Notes: generated from the sequence alone by a model not told the origin. Positions 45,128-55,581 are shown, counted from the first letter of the stretch. The stretch is 64,000 nucleotides of DNA from Prochlorococcus sp. AG-402-K22 (GCA_003216755.1 QCIJ01000005.1:1-64000), one strand, 5' to 3'. Program-made: numbers and translations.

Positions 45128-45141
45128 GTAGCAATAGTAAC
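45128..45141 (-). promoter_or_regulatory. NtcA-like site upstream of urtA
   Basis: On the minus strand the sequence reads GTTACTATTGCTAC, which is GTN10AC with five of six matches to GTA-N8-TAC. A TTAATAA -10-like element follows about 20 bases downstream. The site lies 77-90 bp before the urtA ATG. NtcA control of urt genes is known in cyanobacteria; the site itself is a pattern match. Confidence 0.5.
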
Positions 45142-45185
45142 ATTTTGTTGAATCCAAGATAAAAACTTAGGGTTTTTTAGTGAAT

Positions 45186-45791
45186 TTAAAATTTTGCTAT
45201 TTGAGCTTTTAAAAATTGAGTTATTTCTTCAACTCCTATGCCGCTACTAAGGTTGGTAAAAAACCAAGGTTTCCCTTTTCTCATAAATTGCGTGTCACTT
45301 TTCATAATATTTAAATCTGCACCAACCATATCTGCTAAGTCAATTTTGTTTATTAATAATAAATCTGATCTTGTTATCCCTGGTCCCCCTTTTCTAGGAA
45401 TTTTGTCTCCAGCAGATACATCAATCACGTATATTGATAAATCTACAAGTTCTGGACTGAAACTAGATGCTAAATTATCACCTCCACTTTCTACAAAAAC
45501 AAAATCTAAAGGATTATATTTATTTTCTAAATCTAAAACTGCATTTTTATTTAAGGAACAATCCTCTCTTATCGCTGTATGAGGACAACCTCCTGTTTCT
45601 ACACCAATAATCCTTCCTTCCTCTAAAACTTTTTTATTTATTAGAAAGTTAGCATCTTCTTTGGTGTAGATATCATTGGTGACAACTGCTATCTCATAAT
45701 TTTTTTTCAGGCTTAAGCATAGAGTCTCTACTAATGCAGTTTTTCCTGAACCTACAGGCCCAGCAACCCCTACTCTTAATTTGCTGCTCAT
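45186..45791 (-). CDS. ureG: Urease accessory protein UreG
   Basis: UreG is the GTPase that drives nickel insertion into urease. The 201-residue protein has the P-loop [17 protein letters not shown] near residue 8, the metal motif [17 protein letters not shown] near residue 66 (CPH), [16 protein letters not shown] near residue 101, and the guanine motif [13 protein letters not shown]. It follows ureF by 3 bp. Confidence 0.97.
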   Translation of the reverse strand: MSSKLRVGVAGPVGSGKTALVETLCLSLKKNYEIAVVTNDIYTKEDANFLINKKVLEEGRIIGVETGGCPHTAIREDCSLNKNAVLDLENKYNPLDFVFVESGGDNLASSFSPELVDLSIYVIDVSAGDKIPRKGGPGITRSDLLLINKIDLADMVGADLNIMKSDTQFMRKGKPWFFTNLSSGIGVEEITQFLKAQIAKF

Positions 45792-45794
45792 AAA

Positions 45795-46481
45795 TTAATT
45801 TCTAAAAAGTTTTGTATAGAGGTCATTATGATTTTGTTGTGCCATAGCTAAACCTACATTGCCAAAATAGATGTCATCAATTTCTTTGTCCATAATTTCT
45901 TTAGAAACTTTTGAAATTATTGCTAATAAATCTCTCTGAATTAATTGTGCTTTTGTTGAACCAATAGGAATAATTCTTAATGCTGCACTAAGTTGGTTTG
46001 CACTCCACGCGTAGAAAAAATTCTCAACCATTTCTAACTTGGTAATTTCAAAACAATAACAAGCCCAACTCCATGCTAATGACCAGGAGCTTTTTTTATT
46101 ATTTTCATATAGATATTCAAATCCAAATTCTTTGGTTAAATCAAAGAGAGATTTTGCCATTTGAAATTGTTGTTCTCTCATTTCGAGAGAGTCCTTTGAT
46201 GAGAGGATCCATTTATCTAAACTCAATAGCTTTTGCAAATTACCTTTTAAATTTTTGCTGTCGTTTAACTCATTGAAAATATCAAAAAAATCTAGTAAAA
46301 GTCTTGCATCTAGTCTTATTTGACCAATTTTTAGTTCATTTATGATTAATTCCTTTACCGAATTTGAATCTTTTAAATTTTTATTATGAAGATAACTCTC
46401 CATTCCCTCCGAATAACAAAATCCTCCAACTGGTAAGTTAGGGCTTATTAATAAATATTTTAATAAGTGACTTTTACTCAT
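45795..46481 (-). CDS. ureF: Urease accessory protein UreF
   Basis: UreF joins UreD and UreG in the nickel-loading complex. The start ATG at 46481 (MSKSHLLKYL) overlaps the end of ureE by 8 bp; a GTG four codons upstream is possible. The protein has LLISPNLPVGGFCYSEGMESY near the start, a UreF signature, and ANQLSAALRIIPIGSTKAQLI near residue 170. It is all-helical and about 228 residues. Confidence 0.93.
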   Translation of the reverse strand: MSKSHLLKYLLISPNLPVGGFCYSEGMESYLHNKNLKDSNSVKELIINELKIGQIRLDARLLLDFFDIFNELNDSKNLKGNLQKLLSLDKWILSSKDSLEMREQQFQMAKSLFDLTKEFGFEYLYENNKKSSWSLAWSWACYCFEITKLEMVENFFYAWSANQLSAALRIIPIGSTKAQLIQRDLLAIISKVSKEIMDKEIDDIYFGNVGLAMAQQNHNDLYTKLFRN

Positions 46482-46923
46482 GACTATGGGCACCTTTTTC
46501 TGGGTAAAATTTTTTTTTGGTGTTTTTTACTTCAACATCAAAATTTTTAAGCATATTTTCAATAACGTAATCACCTTTTGTTAGAAGAATGTTTTTTTTA
46601 ATTTCTACTTCTACGTGTCTATTACCTAAATGATAAGCAGTCTTAATAAGTTCAAGTTTAGATTTTGAACTTATTTCAATTAAATTTTCTGTTTTGGCAA
46701 TTATCTCTACATAAAAGCTGGACTTATTGGTTAAAAGTATATCTCCATCATTTAATTTGCCGTTTCTTGGTAATTGTAAGATTATTTCTTGATCACAATC
46801 AGATAATCTTTTGCCTCGTAAGATTCTTCTTTCGTCAGAACTTAATGTAAGTTTTAAAAATGAACCTTCTTGGGGTTTTTCCTTAATCCAATCAGTTACT
46901 ACAATTTGTTTATTTATTCTCAT
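46474..46923 (-). CDS. ureE: Urease accessory protein UreE
   Basis: UreE is a nickel chaperone. The ATG at 46923 (MRINKQIVVTDW) is chosen because a 15-codon upstream extension is hydrophobic and unlike the family. The sequence has LTLSSDERRILRGKRL, the middle YHLGNRHVEVEI near residue 95 with the conserved nickel His, and a short tail GAHSHE rather than a long His-rich tail. About 149 residues. Its promoter is shared with divergent ureD across 48 bp. Confidence 0.9.
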   Translation of the reverse strand: MRINKQIVVTDWIKEKPQEGSFLKLTLSSDERRILRGKRLSDCDQEIILQLPRNGKLNDGDILLTNKSSFYVEIIAKTENLIEISSKSKLELIKTAYHLGNRHVEVEIKKNILLTKGDYVIENMLKNFDVEVKNTKKKFYPEKGAHSHE

Positions 46924-46971
46924 AATCAATATTTTTAGTTGCTTTAATTTAGTAATTAAAGAAAACAATTT

Positions 46972-47874
46972 ATGATTAAAACATCATGGGAAGGTAATTG
47001 TTTCTTAAATTTTTTTAATAATAAAGCAAGTTTGGGAAATGCTGATAAAACAATCTTTAAATCTAAATCAACCTCTCCATATAAGTTATTAAAGTCTACT
47101 CATGATCAGGAGGGAAGATGCATTTTACCTATTCTTCATACAGCAGGTGGATTAGTTGGAGGAGATTTGCTTGAATTTGAAGTGAATCTTGAAAAGAATT
47201 CTAAAGTTTTGTTAACCACTTCATCAGCTCAGAAGGTATACGGATCTGTTGGAAGATCTAAAATTAATCCAGAGGGAAGTTTTTCTAAGCAAAAAATTTT
47301 TATTAATATTCTTGATAATTCTCATTTAGAATATCTCCCACAAGAAACAATTATCTTTGCAAATGGTTTATATGATCAGAAGTTTAAAATATCTATTTCA
47401 GAAACTTCAAGTTTTTTATTTACTGATTTAATTAGACTTGGTAGAACTTCTTCTGGAGAGTCTATTGAAAGTGGAATTTTCAGATCCAAACTAGAAATTA
47501 TAAGAAATAACAATTTGTATGATGATTGGGAATATGTTGATCAAATTGAATTATCTAAAGCAAGTTATGAAGCTAAGTCAGGAATGGATTCCATGCCGAT
47601 ATTTGGTTCCTTGATTTGGATTTGCGAAAAAGATTTTTCTAAATTAAAGATTAATAATCTAGTAGAGAATATAAAAAAGATTTTTAATGACAGTAACAAT
47701 CATTTATCTATTGGAATTCTTGAAAATGGTATTTCTGTAAGATTTTTAGGGAGTTCTTCTCAAGATGCTAGGAAGTGTTTTTTTTGTATTTGGAAACAAA
47801 TTAGGTCTGTTTGTGGATTTTGTGAGCCAAACTATCAAGGTGTATGGCCTTTACAAGATTCTATGAATTATTAA
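46972..47874 (+). CDS. ureD: Urease accessory protein UreD
   Basis: UreD is the scaffold of the urease activation complex (UreDFG). The 300-residue protein shows [41 protein letters not shown] near residue 48, a UreD signature, and [12 protein letters not shown] near residue 121. [12 protein letters not shown] follows near residue 155. It leads the plus-strand group ureD-ureA-ureB-ureC. Confidence 0.95.
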   Translation: MIKTSWEGNCFLNFFNNKASLGNADKTIFKSKSTSPYKLLKSTHDQEGRCILPILHTAGGLVGGDLLEFEVNLEKNSKVLLTTSSAQKVYGSVGRSKINPEGSFSKQKIFINILDNSHLEYLPQETIIFANGLYDQKFKISISETSSFLFTDLIRLGRTSSGESIESGIFRSKLEIIRNNNLYDDWEYVDQIELSKASYEAKSGMDSMPIFGSLIWICEKDFSKLKINNLVENIKKIFNDSNNHLSIGILENGISVRFLGSSSQDARKCFFCIWKQIRSVCGFCEPNYQGVWPLQDSMNY

Positions 47875-47924
47875 TTATGTTCAATAAGAACCTTTTTTAG
47901 AATTTTATAGATTAATTTTTTATT

Positions 47925-48227
47925 ATGCATCTTTCACCTCAAGAAAAGGATAAATTATTAATTTTTTCAGCTGCGTTATTAGCTGAAAGAAGACTTAACA
48001 GAGGTTTGAAACTAAATTATCCTGAAACAATTGCTTTTTTAAGTTTTCAAGTTCTTGAAGGAGCTAGAGATGGCAAAAGTGTAAGTCAATTAATGTCTGA
48101 GGGAACTACTTGGCTTTCGAAATCACAAGTTATGGAGGGCATTCCTGAAATGGTTGATGAAGTCCAAATAGAAGCGGTTTTTCCGGATGGGACCAAATTA
48201 GTTACTATTCACAATCCGATTAATTAA
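47925..48227 (+). CDS. ureA: Urease gamma subunit
   Basis: The 100-residue protein matches the bacterial gamma subunit: [23 protein letters not shown] at the start, [24 protein letters not shown], and [18 protein letters not shown] at the end. It forms the (alpha beta gamma)3 enzyme with UreB and UreC and hydrolyses urea to ammonia and carbamate. It is 50 bp after ureD and 2 bp before ureB. Confidence 0.97.
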   Translation: MHLSPQEKDKLLIFSAALLAERRLNRGLKLNYPETIAFLSFQVLEGARDGKSVSQLMSEGTTWLSKSQVMEGIPEMVDEVQIEAVFPDGTKLVTIHNPIN

Positions 48228-48229
48228 TT

Positions 48230-48550
48230 ATGAGTAATTTAATACCCGGGGAAATAATTCCAGAACAAGGTGAAATTGAATTAAATCTTGGTAAGGATGT
48301 CAAAACAATAATTGTTTCGAATTCTGGTGATAGGCCAGTACAAGTTGGATCTCATTATCATTTTTTTGAAGTTAACAAGGCATTAATTTTTGATCGAGAA
48401 TTAACACTTGGTATGCGTCTTGATATCCCTGCTGGAACGGCAATTAGATTTGAACCAGGAGATACAACAGAAGTGAAATTAGTCCCATATGCTGGTATTA
48501 GAAATGCATATGGTTTTAATTCATTAATCAATGGTTCTCTAGATACTTAA
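48230..48550 (+). CDS. ureB: Urease beta subunit
   Basis: The 106-residue protein begins [20 protein letters not shown] and has [20 protein letters not shown] near residue 30 and [26 protein letters not shown] near the end, the standard beta subunit. It lies between ureA (2 bp) and ureC (4 bp). Confidence 0.97.
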   Translation: MSNLIPGEIIPEQGEIELNLGKDVKTIIVSNSGDRPVQVGSHYHFFEVNKALIFDRELTLGMRLDIPAGTAIRFEPGDTTEVKLVPYAGIRNAYGFNSLINGSLDT

Positions 48551-48554
48551 AATT

Positions 48555-50264
48555 ATGTCTTATAAAATTGATAGAAAAACTTATGCGCAAACTTACGGAC
48601 CCACTACCGGAGATAGAGTAAGGCTTGCTGATACCGAACTTTTTATAGAAGTAGAAAAGGATTTAACTACATACGGAGATGAAGTTAAATTCGGTGGAGG
48701 TAAAGTTATTCGAGATGGGATGGGACAGTCTCAAGTAAGAAGAGCTGATGGAGCTGTAGATACCGTGATAACTAATGCTTTGATCGTAGATTGGTGGGGA
48801 ATAATTAAGGCTGATGTGGGTATAAAAGATGGAATGATTTTTGAAATTGGTAAGGCTGGTAATCCTGATATCCAGGATAATGTAGATATCGTTATTGGTG
48901 CATCAACAGAAGTAATAGCTGGAGAGGGCCATATTCTTACTGCAGGTTCAATAGATACCCACATTCACTTTATCTGTCCTCAACAAATTGAAACGGCATT
49001 AGCTTCAGGAATTACAACAATGTTAGGAGGAGGGACTGGACCTGCTACGGGAACAAATGCAACTACATGTACTCCTGGTTCTTTTCATATTTCTCGGATG
49101 CTTCAATCTGCAGAAGCATTTCCCATGAACTTGGGTTTTTTTGGAAAAGGAAACTCATCAATCGAGAGCAATCTTATTGATCAAGTTGAGTCTGGTGCAT
49201 GTGGATTAAAGCTACATGAGGATTGGGGAACGACTCCCTCTACAATAAATTCTTGTCTTAATGTTGCAGATAAGTTTGACGTACAAGTATGTATTCATAC
49301 TGATACTTTGAATGAAGCTGGCTTTGTTGAAGATACAATCAATGCTATTGCTGGAAGAACTATTCATACTTTTCATACTGAAGGAGCAGGTGGAGGTCAT
49401 GCTCCAGACATCATAAAAATTTGTGGAGAAAAAAATGTTCTTCCAAGTAGTACTAATCCAACAAGACCATATACGAGGAACACATTAGAAGAACATCTTG
49501 ATATGTTAATGGTTTGTCATCATTTAGATTCTAAAATCCCAGAAGATATTGCATTCGCTGAGTCAAGGATCAGAAGAGAGACTATTGCAGCTGAGGATAT
49601 CTTGCATGATTTAGGTGCCTTTTCAATTATTGCTAGTGATTCCCAAGCTATGGGAAGAGTTGGTGAAGTAATTACAAGAACTTTTCAAACTGCTCATAAA
49701 ATGAAAGTCCAAAGGGGACCCCTATCGCAGGATTCTGATAGAAACGATAATTATAGAGTAAAGAGATATATTTCTAAAGTCACAATTAATCCTGCAATAG
49801 CTCATGGTATTGATAAACATGTTGGTTCTATAGAAAATGGTAAAATTGCGGATTTGGTATTGTGGAAACCTTCCTTTTTTGCTGTAAAGCCTGAATTAGT
49901 TGTTAAAGGAGGATCTATAGTTTGGTCCCAAATGGGTGATGCAAATGCTTCAATTCCTACTCCAGGTCCTGTACATGGTCGACCTATGTTCGCAAGTTTC
50001 GGCCAATCTCTAATTAAGAGTTCTTTTACCTTTTTAAGTAAAAATTCAATTGATCAAAATATTCCAAATAAATTAGGTTTACAAAAGAAATGTATTGCCG
50101 TAGAAAATACCAGAAATATCAATAAATCACACTTAAAACTTAATAGTAAACTACCAAATATTTCAGTTGATCCTCAAACTTATGAAGTTTTTTCTGATGG
50201 GGAACTTCTTACTTGTGAACCTCTTGATGAAGTCCCAATGGCTCAAAGGTACTTTTTACTTTAG
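48555..50264 (+). CDS. ureC: Urease alpha subunit
   Basis: This is the catalytic subunit with two nickel ions. The 569-residue sequence has [12 protein letters not shown] near residue 134 (nickel His), [15 protein letters not shown] near residue 215 (the carbamylated Lys), [18 protein letters not shown], and [14 protein letters not shown] near residue 272. The active-site flap [23 protein letters not shown] near residue 315 holds the conserved His. The stop codon overlaps the end of convergent gpgS by 4 bp. Confidence 0.98.
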   Translation: MSYKIDRKTYAQTYGPTTGDRVRLADTELFIEVEKDLTTYGDEVKFGGGKVIRDGMGQSQVRRADGAVDTVITNALIVDWWGIIKADVGIKDGMIFEIGKAGNPDIQDNVDIVIGASTEVIAGEGHILTAGSIDTHIHFICPQQIETALASGITTMLGGGTGPATGTNATTCTPGSFHISRMLQSAEAFPMNLGFFGKGNSSIESNLIDQVESGACGLKLHEDWGTTPSTINSCLNVADKFDVQVCIHTDTLNEAGFVEDTINAIAGRTIHTFHTEGAGGGHAPDIIKICGEKNVLPSSTNPTRPYTRNTLEEHLDMLMVCHHLDSKIPEDIAFAESRIRRETIAAEDILHDLGAFSIIASDSQAMGRVGEVITRTFQTAHKMKVQRGPLSQDSDRNDNYRVKRYISKVTINPAIAHGIDKHVGSIENGKIADLVLWKPSFFAVKPELVVKGGSIVWSQMGDANASIPTPGPVHGRPMFASFGQSLIKSSFTFLSKNSIDQNIPNKLGLQKKCIAVENTRNINKSHLKLNSKLPNISVDPQTYEVFSDGELLTCEPLDEVPMAQRYFLL

Positions 50265-51487
50265 AAATTTTTAATTAATTCTTTTTCAGTTTTTTTAATA
50301 TCTTGTGACCCAGCAATAGCCAAATCTTCTTGCAGTTTGTTCTCACAAGATAGAACTCTTGACCAACTTGGTAACTGCTGTGTCGTAGGGCAAGCTAAGT
50401 AATCTTCTGTAGCAGGTCTCAATAGTTTCGCAAATTTTTGTACTGATAGCTCTTCTTCATGCCTATCGTACGGAAGTTGATTAACTGCAGAATCTAATCC
50501 AAATTGTTTTACCCGATCTTCCCCAACTCTTTTGTAAAGAACTTCTAAGGTTGCTAGTTGAGTACTTGTTAAGGTCTCTGCTTGATGCTCCATGAGACCT
50601 CTTAAAACACTTGAAAGTATTTCTGTACACATTTTTTGCAATCCTTCTTTAGATGAATCACCAATATTCTTATGTTTATGATCAAACAAACCTAGGTCAA
50701 CTTGGGCTATTTTTGACGTTCTTACGTTTCTGTAAACCTCTGATAATAAACCTATCTCTAAACCCCAGTCACAAGGAATTCGTAAATTCATAGCAAGGTC
50801 TTTAGTGAAAGCAAACTCGCCTGCTAAGGGATATCTAAATGATTGAAGATATTGTAAAAAAGGACCTTTCCCAACTAACTGTTCAAGACTTGCCAATAAG
50901 GGACCCACAAATAATCTTGTTGCTCTACCTTGCAATTGATTGGTCTCTAAGGATAATCTGCTGTAAAAAGCCTTTACATATGATATTCCATATGATTCAT
51001 CAAGAAGTGGAAGTATCATTCTTGAAGGATACAAAGGACTAAAAGTTCTTATATCAGCATCAAAAAGAGCAACAACTTCTGATTTTCTCGTCGCAACTCC
51101 TATGCCTTGCCATACAGCCCATCCTTTACCTGGATTTCCTAAAAGTTCTAACCCATTTTTTTCTTGGCTCTTTAACAGCTCTATTACAGAGGGAGAATTA
51201 GTCCATTGAACGTGAACTGGGAATGGCATTGAGTCAAAAAATGATTTTGCTGCTTTAACTTGCTCAACAGTTTTTGCAGAGAGAGCAATAACTAATTCAT
51301 TTAAGCCTGTAAGGCTTTTTAAAACTTCTCTTATGTCTTTTAATGCTGGACGCTCAAACTCCTCATATAAGCAAGGTATTAGAATGCTAGTTGATCTTTT
51401 TTTAAGATTTTTGTTTAATTCTTTAAGTAAATTTCTTGTGACTCCATATTCGTGTATTGTTGTGATTAAACCTTGTTGAAAGTCCAT
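50261..51487 (-). CDS. gpgS: Glucosyl-3-phosphoglycerate synthase (GpgS-like)
   Basis: It transfers glucose from an NDP-glucose donor to 3-phosphoglycerate, giving glucosyl-3-phosphoglycerate. The 408-residue GT-A protein has [22 protein letters not shown] near residue 36, the metal DxD in [17 protein letters not shown] near residue 138, and [26 protein letters not shown] near residue 225. This is the GT81/MPGS-GPGS group; the donor is inferred. It is divergent from the GH13 gene, with a 50-bp shared promoter. Confidence 0.86.
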   Translation of the reverse strand: MDFQQGLITTIHEYGVTRNLLKELNKNLKKRSTSILIPCLYEEFERPALKDIREVLKSLTGLNELVIALSAKTVEQVKAAKSFFDSMPFPVHVQWTNSPSVIELLKSQEKNGLELLGNPGKGWAVWQGIGVATRKSEVVALFDADIRTFSPLYPSRMILPLLDESYGISYVKAFYSRLSLETNQLQGRATRLFVGPLLASLEQLVGKGPFLQYLQSFRYPLAGEFAFTKDLAMNLRIPCDWGLEIGLLSEVYRNVRTSKIAQVDLGLFDHKHKNIGDSSKEGLQKMCTEILSSVLRGLMEHQAETLTSTQLATLEVLYKRVGEDRVKQFGLDSAVNQLPYDRHEEELSVQKFAKLLRPATEDYLACPTTQQLPSWSRVLSCENKLQEDLAIAGSQDIKKTEKELIKNF

Positions 51488-51537
51488 TTTCTAATTGATG
51501 TGCAGAATGGTATTAATACTTCGTTGATTTTTTCAAA

Positions 51538-53298
51538 GTGAAGCAAATTGATTCAGAGAAAAAATTAAATAGATTAAAGATTGATAAATTGTTAAAAACA
51601 ATTTACTCAAATAATACTACAGAAGAAATTAATTTTATTTCAAACCAATTATTACAGATTTTAGATGATTTCTCAGAGAAATCTGCTTATGAAGAAATAA
51701 GAGATAGGGAAAGGTGGAATGAATCTCATTCCGTCTTGATAACTTATGCAGATAGTATTTATAAAAATGGCGAGGCAACATTAAAAACTCTTAGTGAGCT
51801 GTTAAGTAAATATTTTGGCAGTCTTTCTAAAGTTGTACATATTCTTCCTTTTTTGAAATCTTCAAGTGATGGAGGTTTTGCAGTCTCAAGTTATGATTCC
51901 TTAGAAGAAAAATTTGGTGGTTGGCATGATCTCAAAAGTATTTCTAAAAATCATGATTTAATGGCTGATTTAGTACTAAACCATATTTCATCATCTCACC
52001 CATGGGTTCAACAATTTATTAAATCCCAAGAACCTGGTATATCAAATGTTTTTTCACCGAATCAAAATCTTGACTGGTCAAATGTAGTTAGGCCGAGAAG
52101 TTCCTCTTTGTTTTCTCAAATAAATACTGAAGATGGCCCTAAACAAGTTTGGACAACTTTTGGTCCAGATCAAATTGACTTGAATTGGCATAACTCAAAA
52201 ATGACTCTTGAATTTTTAAATTTAATTATTACTTATTTATCTAGTGGAATCAAATGGTTCAGGCTTGATGCTGTAGGTTTTATTTGGAAGGAATCAGGGA
52301 CAACGTGCTTGCATTTGCCAAAAGCACATTCAATTGTGAAACTCTTAAGAGTTCTTTTAAATAATCTTCTTGATGAGGGAGTTTTAATAACTGAAACTAA
52401 TGTTCCTCAGAAGGAAAATCTTTCATATCTTATTCCTGATGATGAAGCCCACATGGCATATAATTTCCCATTACCTCCTCTTCTCCTAGAGGCAATTATT
52501 ACTTCAAGAGCTGATATTCTAAACTCATGGATTTTTGATTGGCCCATTTTACCTGAAGATACTACTTTATTTAATTTCACTGCATCACACGATGGTGTTG
52601 GACTAAGAGCTCTTGAGGGTTTAATGAATGAGCAGAGAATTAAAGATTTATTAATTAATTGTGAGAAAAGAGGCGGATTAGTAAGTCATAGACGTTTATC
52701 AAACGGTGATGATAAACCTTATGAATTGAATATTAGTTGGTGGAGTGCAATGGAAGACTCCAGTAGAGATGCTAATAGATTTCAATATGAGAGATTTATT
52801 TTAAGTCAATTATTAGTAATGGCTTTGAAAGGGGTCCCTGCATTTTATTTGCCAGCATTACTAGCTTCAGAAAATGATATCAAAAGTTTTTCTATGACAG
52901 GTCAAAGACGAGATCTAAACAGGGAAAAGTTTAAATCAGAAAATCTTTTAGCAGTTTTAAATAATCCTGAATCTAATGCTAATAAAAACTTAAAATATCT
53001 TCGTAATGCTATGGAAGTCAGATCAGAATTAAAGCAATTTCACCCTCGTTCGGAAATGAAATGTTTATCTAAAGGTAGAAGTGATATTGTTGTAATCAAA
53101 AGGAGTAAAGGTCCTGAGTCTGTTTTTGCAATACATAATATTACTGAAAATAAAATTAATTATCAATTGATTGATAATGATTTGCCAAAAATAATTGATA
53201 GTAATTTCAATGCCCATGATTATTTATCATCCACTAAATACAATTACAAAAATATTAGTCTTGATCCTTTTCAAGTAATTTGGCTTAGTGCCTTATAA
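51538..53298 (+). CDS. GH13 glucosylglycerate phosphorylase-like (sucrose phosphorylase family)
   Basis: The 586-residue protein has the (beta/alpha)8 core of GH13. Catalytic residues sit in IKWFRLDAVGFIWKESGT (nucleophile Asp, about residue 244), VLITETNVPQKE (acid/base Glu, about 284) and NFTASHDGVGLRALEG (Asp, about 351). These stretches are closer to glucosylglycerate phosphorylases than to sucrose phosphorylases. The neighbours gpgS, gpgP and glycerate kinase support that substrate. The start is GTG 51538. The alternative is a sucrose-type phosphorylase. Confidence 0.85.
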   Translation: MKQIDSEKKLNRLKIDKLLKTIYSNNTTEEINFISNQLLQILDDFSEKSAYEEIRDRERWNESHSVLITYADSIYKNGEATLKTLSELLSKYFGSLSKVVHILPFLKSSSDGGFAVSSYDSLEEKFGGWHDLKSISKNHDLMADLVLNHISSSHPWVQQFIKSQEPGISNVFSPNQNLDWSNVVRPRSSSLFSQINTEDGPKQVWTTFGPDQIDLNWHNSKMTLEFLNLIITYLSSGIKWFRLDAVGFIWKESGTTCLHLPKAHSIVKLLRVLLNNLLDEGVLITETNVPQKENLSYLIPDDEAHMAYNFPLPPLLLEAIITSRADILNSWIFDWPILPEDTTLFNFTASHDGVGLRALEGLMNEQRIKDLLINCEKRGGLVSHRRLSNGDDKPYELNISWWSAMEDSSRDANRFQYERFILSQLLVMALKGVPAFYLPALLASENDIKSFSMTGQRRDLNREKFKSENLLAVLNNPESNANKNLKYLRNAMEVRSELKQFHPRSEMKCLSKGRSDIVVIKRSKGPESVFAIHNITENKINYQLIDNDLPKIIDSNFNAHDYLSSTKYNYKNISLDPFQVIWLSAL

Positions 53299-53300
53299 AA

Positions 53301-54098
53301 ATGATAGAAAATTCCTCTCTTTGGGTTGTGAGTGATGTAGATGGTACATTAATGGATCACTCTTACGATTTAACGCCTGCCAAAGAAACGATAAAAACTC
53401 TTCAAAAATTATCTATACCTGTAATTCTATGTACAAGCAAGACAGCTGCTGAAGTAAAGGTCATCAGAAAGGAACTAAATCTGAAAGATCCTTATATTGT
53501 TGAGAATGGTGCGGCAATATATGGTGAATCTCTTAAAAAGGTAAATGGAGAAATTATTCTTGGGAAAAAGTACGAAACACTTAAAGAAATCTTAAATCTT
53601 ATTTCTAAAGAAATCGATTATAAACTAATTCCTCTTAATAATCTTACCGATTCTGATGCAACTGAGCTTACAGGATTAAAAGGAAATTCATTAATTTTAA
53701 TGAGAGACAGACACTGGAGTATGCCTTTTTTGAATCCACCTACTTTTTTAGAAAAAAGAATAAATGTCTGTTGTAAAAAGTACAAAGTAGATATTTTTAA
53801 AGGAAACAGAATGAGTCACTTATTATCTATAAATTCTAATAAAGGGAAAGCAATTAGAGCTTTAAAAAAATATTCAAATAATCAAGATTTTCAAATTATA
53901 GGTTTGGGTGACTCTCCAAATGATTTGCCTTTACTTTTGAATTCAGATATCAAAATTGTTATTCCAGGTATAGATGGACCTAATTTAAATTTAATAGATC
54001 AATTAAAAAATTTAGAATTTACTTTAGCTTCAGAACCTAACGGATATGGTTGGAAAAATGAAATTAATAAATTGATAAATGAGTTAAAACTAATTTAG
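53301..54098 (+). CDS. gpgP: Glucosyl-3-phosphoglycerate / mannosyl-3-phosphoglycerate phosphatase
   Basis: It removes phosphate from glucosyl-3-phosphoglycerate, leaving glucosylglycerate. The 265-residue HAD-IIB protein has VVSDVDGTLMDHSYDL at about 10-25, VILCTSKTAAEVKVIRKEL near residue 46, PYIVENGAAIYG, and IIGLGDSPNDLPLLLNSDI near residue 208. It starts 2 bp after the GH13 stop and ends 4 bp before glycerate kinase. Confidence 0.9.
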   Translation: MIENSSLWVVSDVDGTLMDHSYDLTPAKETIKTLQKLSIPVILCTSKTAAEVKVIRKELNLKDPYIVENGAAIYGESLKKVNGEIILGKKYETLKEILNLISKEIDYKLIPLNNLTDSDATELTGLKGNSLILMRDRHWSMPFLNPPTFLEKRINVCCKKYKVDIFKGNRMSHLLSINSNKGKAIRALKKYSNNQDFQIIGLGDSPNDLPLLLNSDIKIVIPGIDGPNLNLIDQLKNLEFTLASEPNGYGWKNEINKLINELKLI

Positions 54099-54102
54099 AA
54101 AC

Positions 54103-55047
54103 GTGAAAGATTTAAATATTTATTTTCCACTTGATAAATTTGAAAAATTAATTATTGATATTGGCTGGGAATCCATGGATGAATGGTTCAATTTTTGGAA
54201 TAATCAAAAAAATATTCTTTCAATTGATCAATTCTGGAGTAGTAAAGTAAATGATGATTGGATTTGGGGTTTAGCTTTACCTCTATTATCTCAGGCATAT
54301 AAATTTAAAAATAATTTTTCTGATCGAAAAATTATTGGGATCTCAGCTCTCCCTGGGACTGGCAAAACTACTTTAGGTAAATGGCTTGAGGCAATATCGT
54401 TAAAATTAGATTTTAAGATTGCTGTTATTTCAATAGACGATTTTTATCTTCCCTCAGATGAAATGAAATTAGCAATTAAGAATAACCCCTGGAATGTCTC
54501 TAGAGGTTTTCCTGGAAGTCATTCAGTTAAATTAATGCATGATAAATTATTTGATTGGAAGATAAGTGGAGAATTAAATGTACCCGTTTTCGATAAATCT
54601 TTAAGAAATGGCTTAGGGGATAGATCTTATTGGAGATCAGATAATCCTGATTTGTTAATTATTGAGGGATGGTTTTTGGGAATAGAACCTTTATCCATTG
54701 ATATTGATGAACAACAGATCAAATCATTAAATTTGAGTCTTCATGAATCCATTTATAGATTCAATATACAAAAAAATCTACATTCATATTTAGATGTTTG
54801 GGGTCTATTAGACCATATTTGGCACTTAAAGCCATTGAAGTTTGAATATATGAATATGTGGAAATCAAATCAAGAAAAAGAAATGTTATCAGAGAAAGGA
54901 AGTGCACTTCAGGATGAAAAATTATCAAATTTTTTGAGAATGCTTAATGTATCAATACCTCATAAAAGTTTTGATCTTATAAATTCTTATGCAATGTTTT
55001 TAATTGATCAAGAACGAAATTTAGTTGAGGCTGGATTGAAAGAGTAG
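54103..55047 (+). CDS. D-glycerate kinase (GLYK-type P-loop kinase)
   Basis: It phosphorylates D-glycerate to 3-phosphoglycerate. The GTG-started 314-residue protein has the P-loop IIGISALPGTGKTTLGKWLEAI near residue 78, AVISIDDFYLPSDEMKLAI near residue 110, FPGSHSVKLMHDKL near residue 141, and LLIIEGWFLGIEPL near residue 185. This is the plant/cyanobacterial GLYK family of photorespiration. In this operon it could also recycle glycerate released by the phosphorylase. Confidence 0.9.
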   Translation: MKDLNIYFPLDKFEKLIIDIGWESMDEWFNFWNNQKNILSIDQFWSSKVNDDWIWGLALPLLSQAYKFKNNFSDRKIIGISALPGTGKTTLGKWLEAISLKLDFKIAVISIDDFYLPSDEMKLAIKNNPWNVSRGFPGSHSVKLMHDKLFDWKISGELNVPVFDKSLRNGLGDRSYWRSDNPDLLIIEGWFLGIEPLSIDIDEQQIKSLNLSLHESIYRFNIQKNLHSYLDVWGLLDHIWHLKPLKFEYMNMWKSNQEKEMLSEKGSALQDEKLSNFLRMLNVSIPHKSFDLINSYAMFLIDQERNLVEAGLKE

Positions 55048-55119
55048 TAATTTCTATATTTCTTTTTTTTCAGTGATTTTTTATACATTTTTTGTGAATC
55101 TAAATAGTGTTTAATATTC

Positions 55120-55125
55120 TATAAT
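55120..55125 (+). promoter_or_regulatory. -10 element of the DUF1830 gene
   Basis: A perfect TATAAT lies 13 bases before the ATG at 55139. A TTGTGA is found 22 bases further upstream, longer than the usual spacing, so only the -10 element is proposed. Confidence 0.4.
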
Positions 55126-55138
55126 TTGTTGTTTTGAG

Positions 55139-55366
55139 ATGGTTGAATTTTCGTACAAGAATGAAGGTTGTAGAATGGTTGTTTTAAGATGCATTGGTCC
55201 ATCAAACTTTTTTTTAGAAAGAGTTTTATTTCCAACAGACATTCTAACTTTTATGGCTCCAAATGATTCAAGAGTTGAAATCTGGGGAAATGAATTATAT
55301 GGTCCTAAATTGGAAGAGAGAATTAGAATATCATCTGATAGTGAAGATTCTTCTTTAGTTGCCTAG
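55139..55366 (+). CDS. DUF1830-family protein
   Basis: The 75-residue protein has VVLRCIGPSNFFLERVLFPTDILTFMAPNDSRVEIW, the DUF1830 core found in cyanobacteria. It is a small beta-rich protein; no active residues are identifiable and the role is unknown. An upstream TATAAT gives a short leader. It stands alone between glycerate kinase and the small membrane genes. Confidence 0.82.
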   Translation: MVEFSYKNEGCRMVVLRCIGPSNFFLERVLFPTDILTFMAPNDSRVEIWGNELYGPKLEERIRISSDSEDSSLVA

Positions 55367-55455
55367 AAAAGAATTTTTATAATTGTCTTCGAGTCCATAT
55401 TTTTTGCAATTACTTGATTTTTATTGATATTATCTAACTAGTTTTGTTTTTAGTG

Positions 55456-55581
55456 ATGCATTATTTTTCTTCTTTTGCAATAGGAGGCTTTGTTCCATCT
55501 GCAGCTATTGCTGGGGTTTTACTCCTAGTTGGTTTAGGTGCTTTCTTTTATCTTGGTATCAAAGGACCTACCGATTATTAA
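55456..55581 (+). CDS. 41-residue single-span membrane protein
   Basis: ATG 55456 to TAA 55579-55581 encodes 41 residues. After MHYFSSFAIGGFVPS it has a span AAIAGVLLLVGLGAFFYL and ends GIKGPTDY. The Gly- and Ala-rich span resembles small photosystem or cytochrome b6f subunits, but I cannot match it to a named one. A GTG directly before the ATG is another possible start. Confidence 0.68.
   Translation: MHYFSSFAIGGFVPSAAIAGVLLLVGLGAFFYLGIKGPTDY

Noticed and set aside
46924..46968. 15-codon upstream extension of ureE
   Set aside because: It would leave 3 bp between divergent ureE and ureD starts and does not look like a UreE N-terminus.
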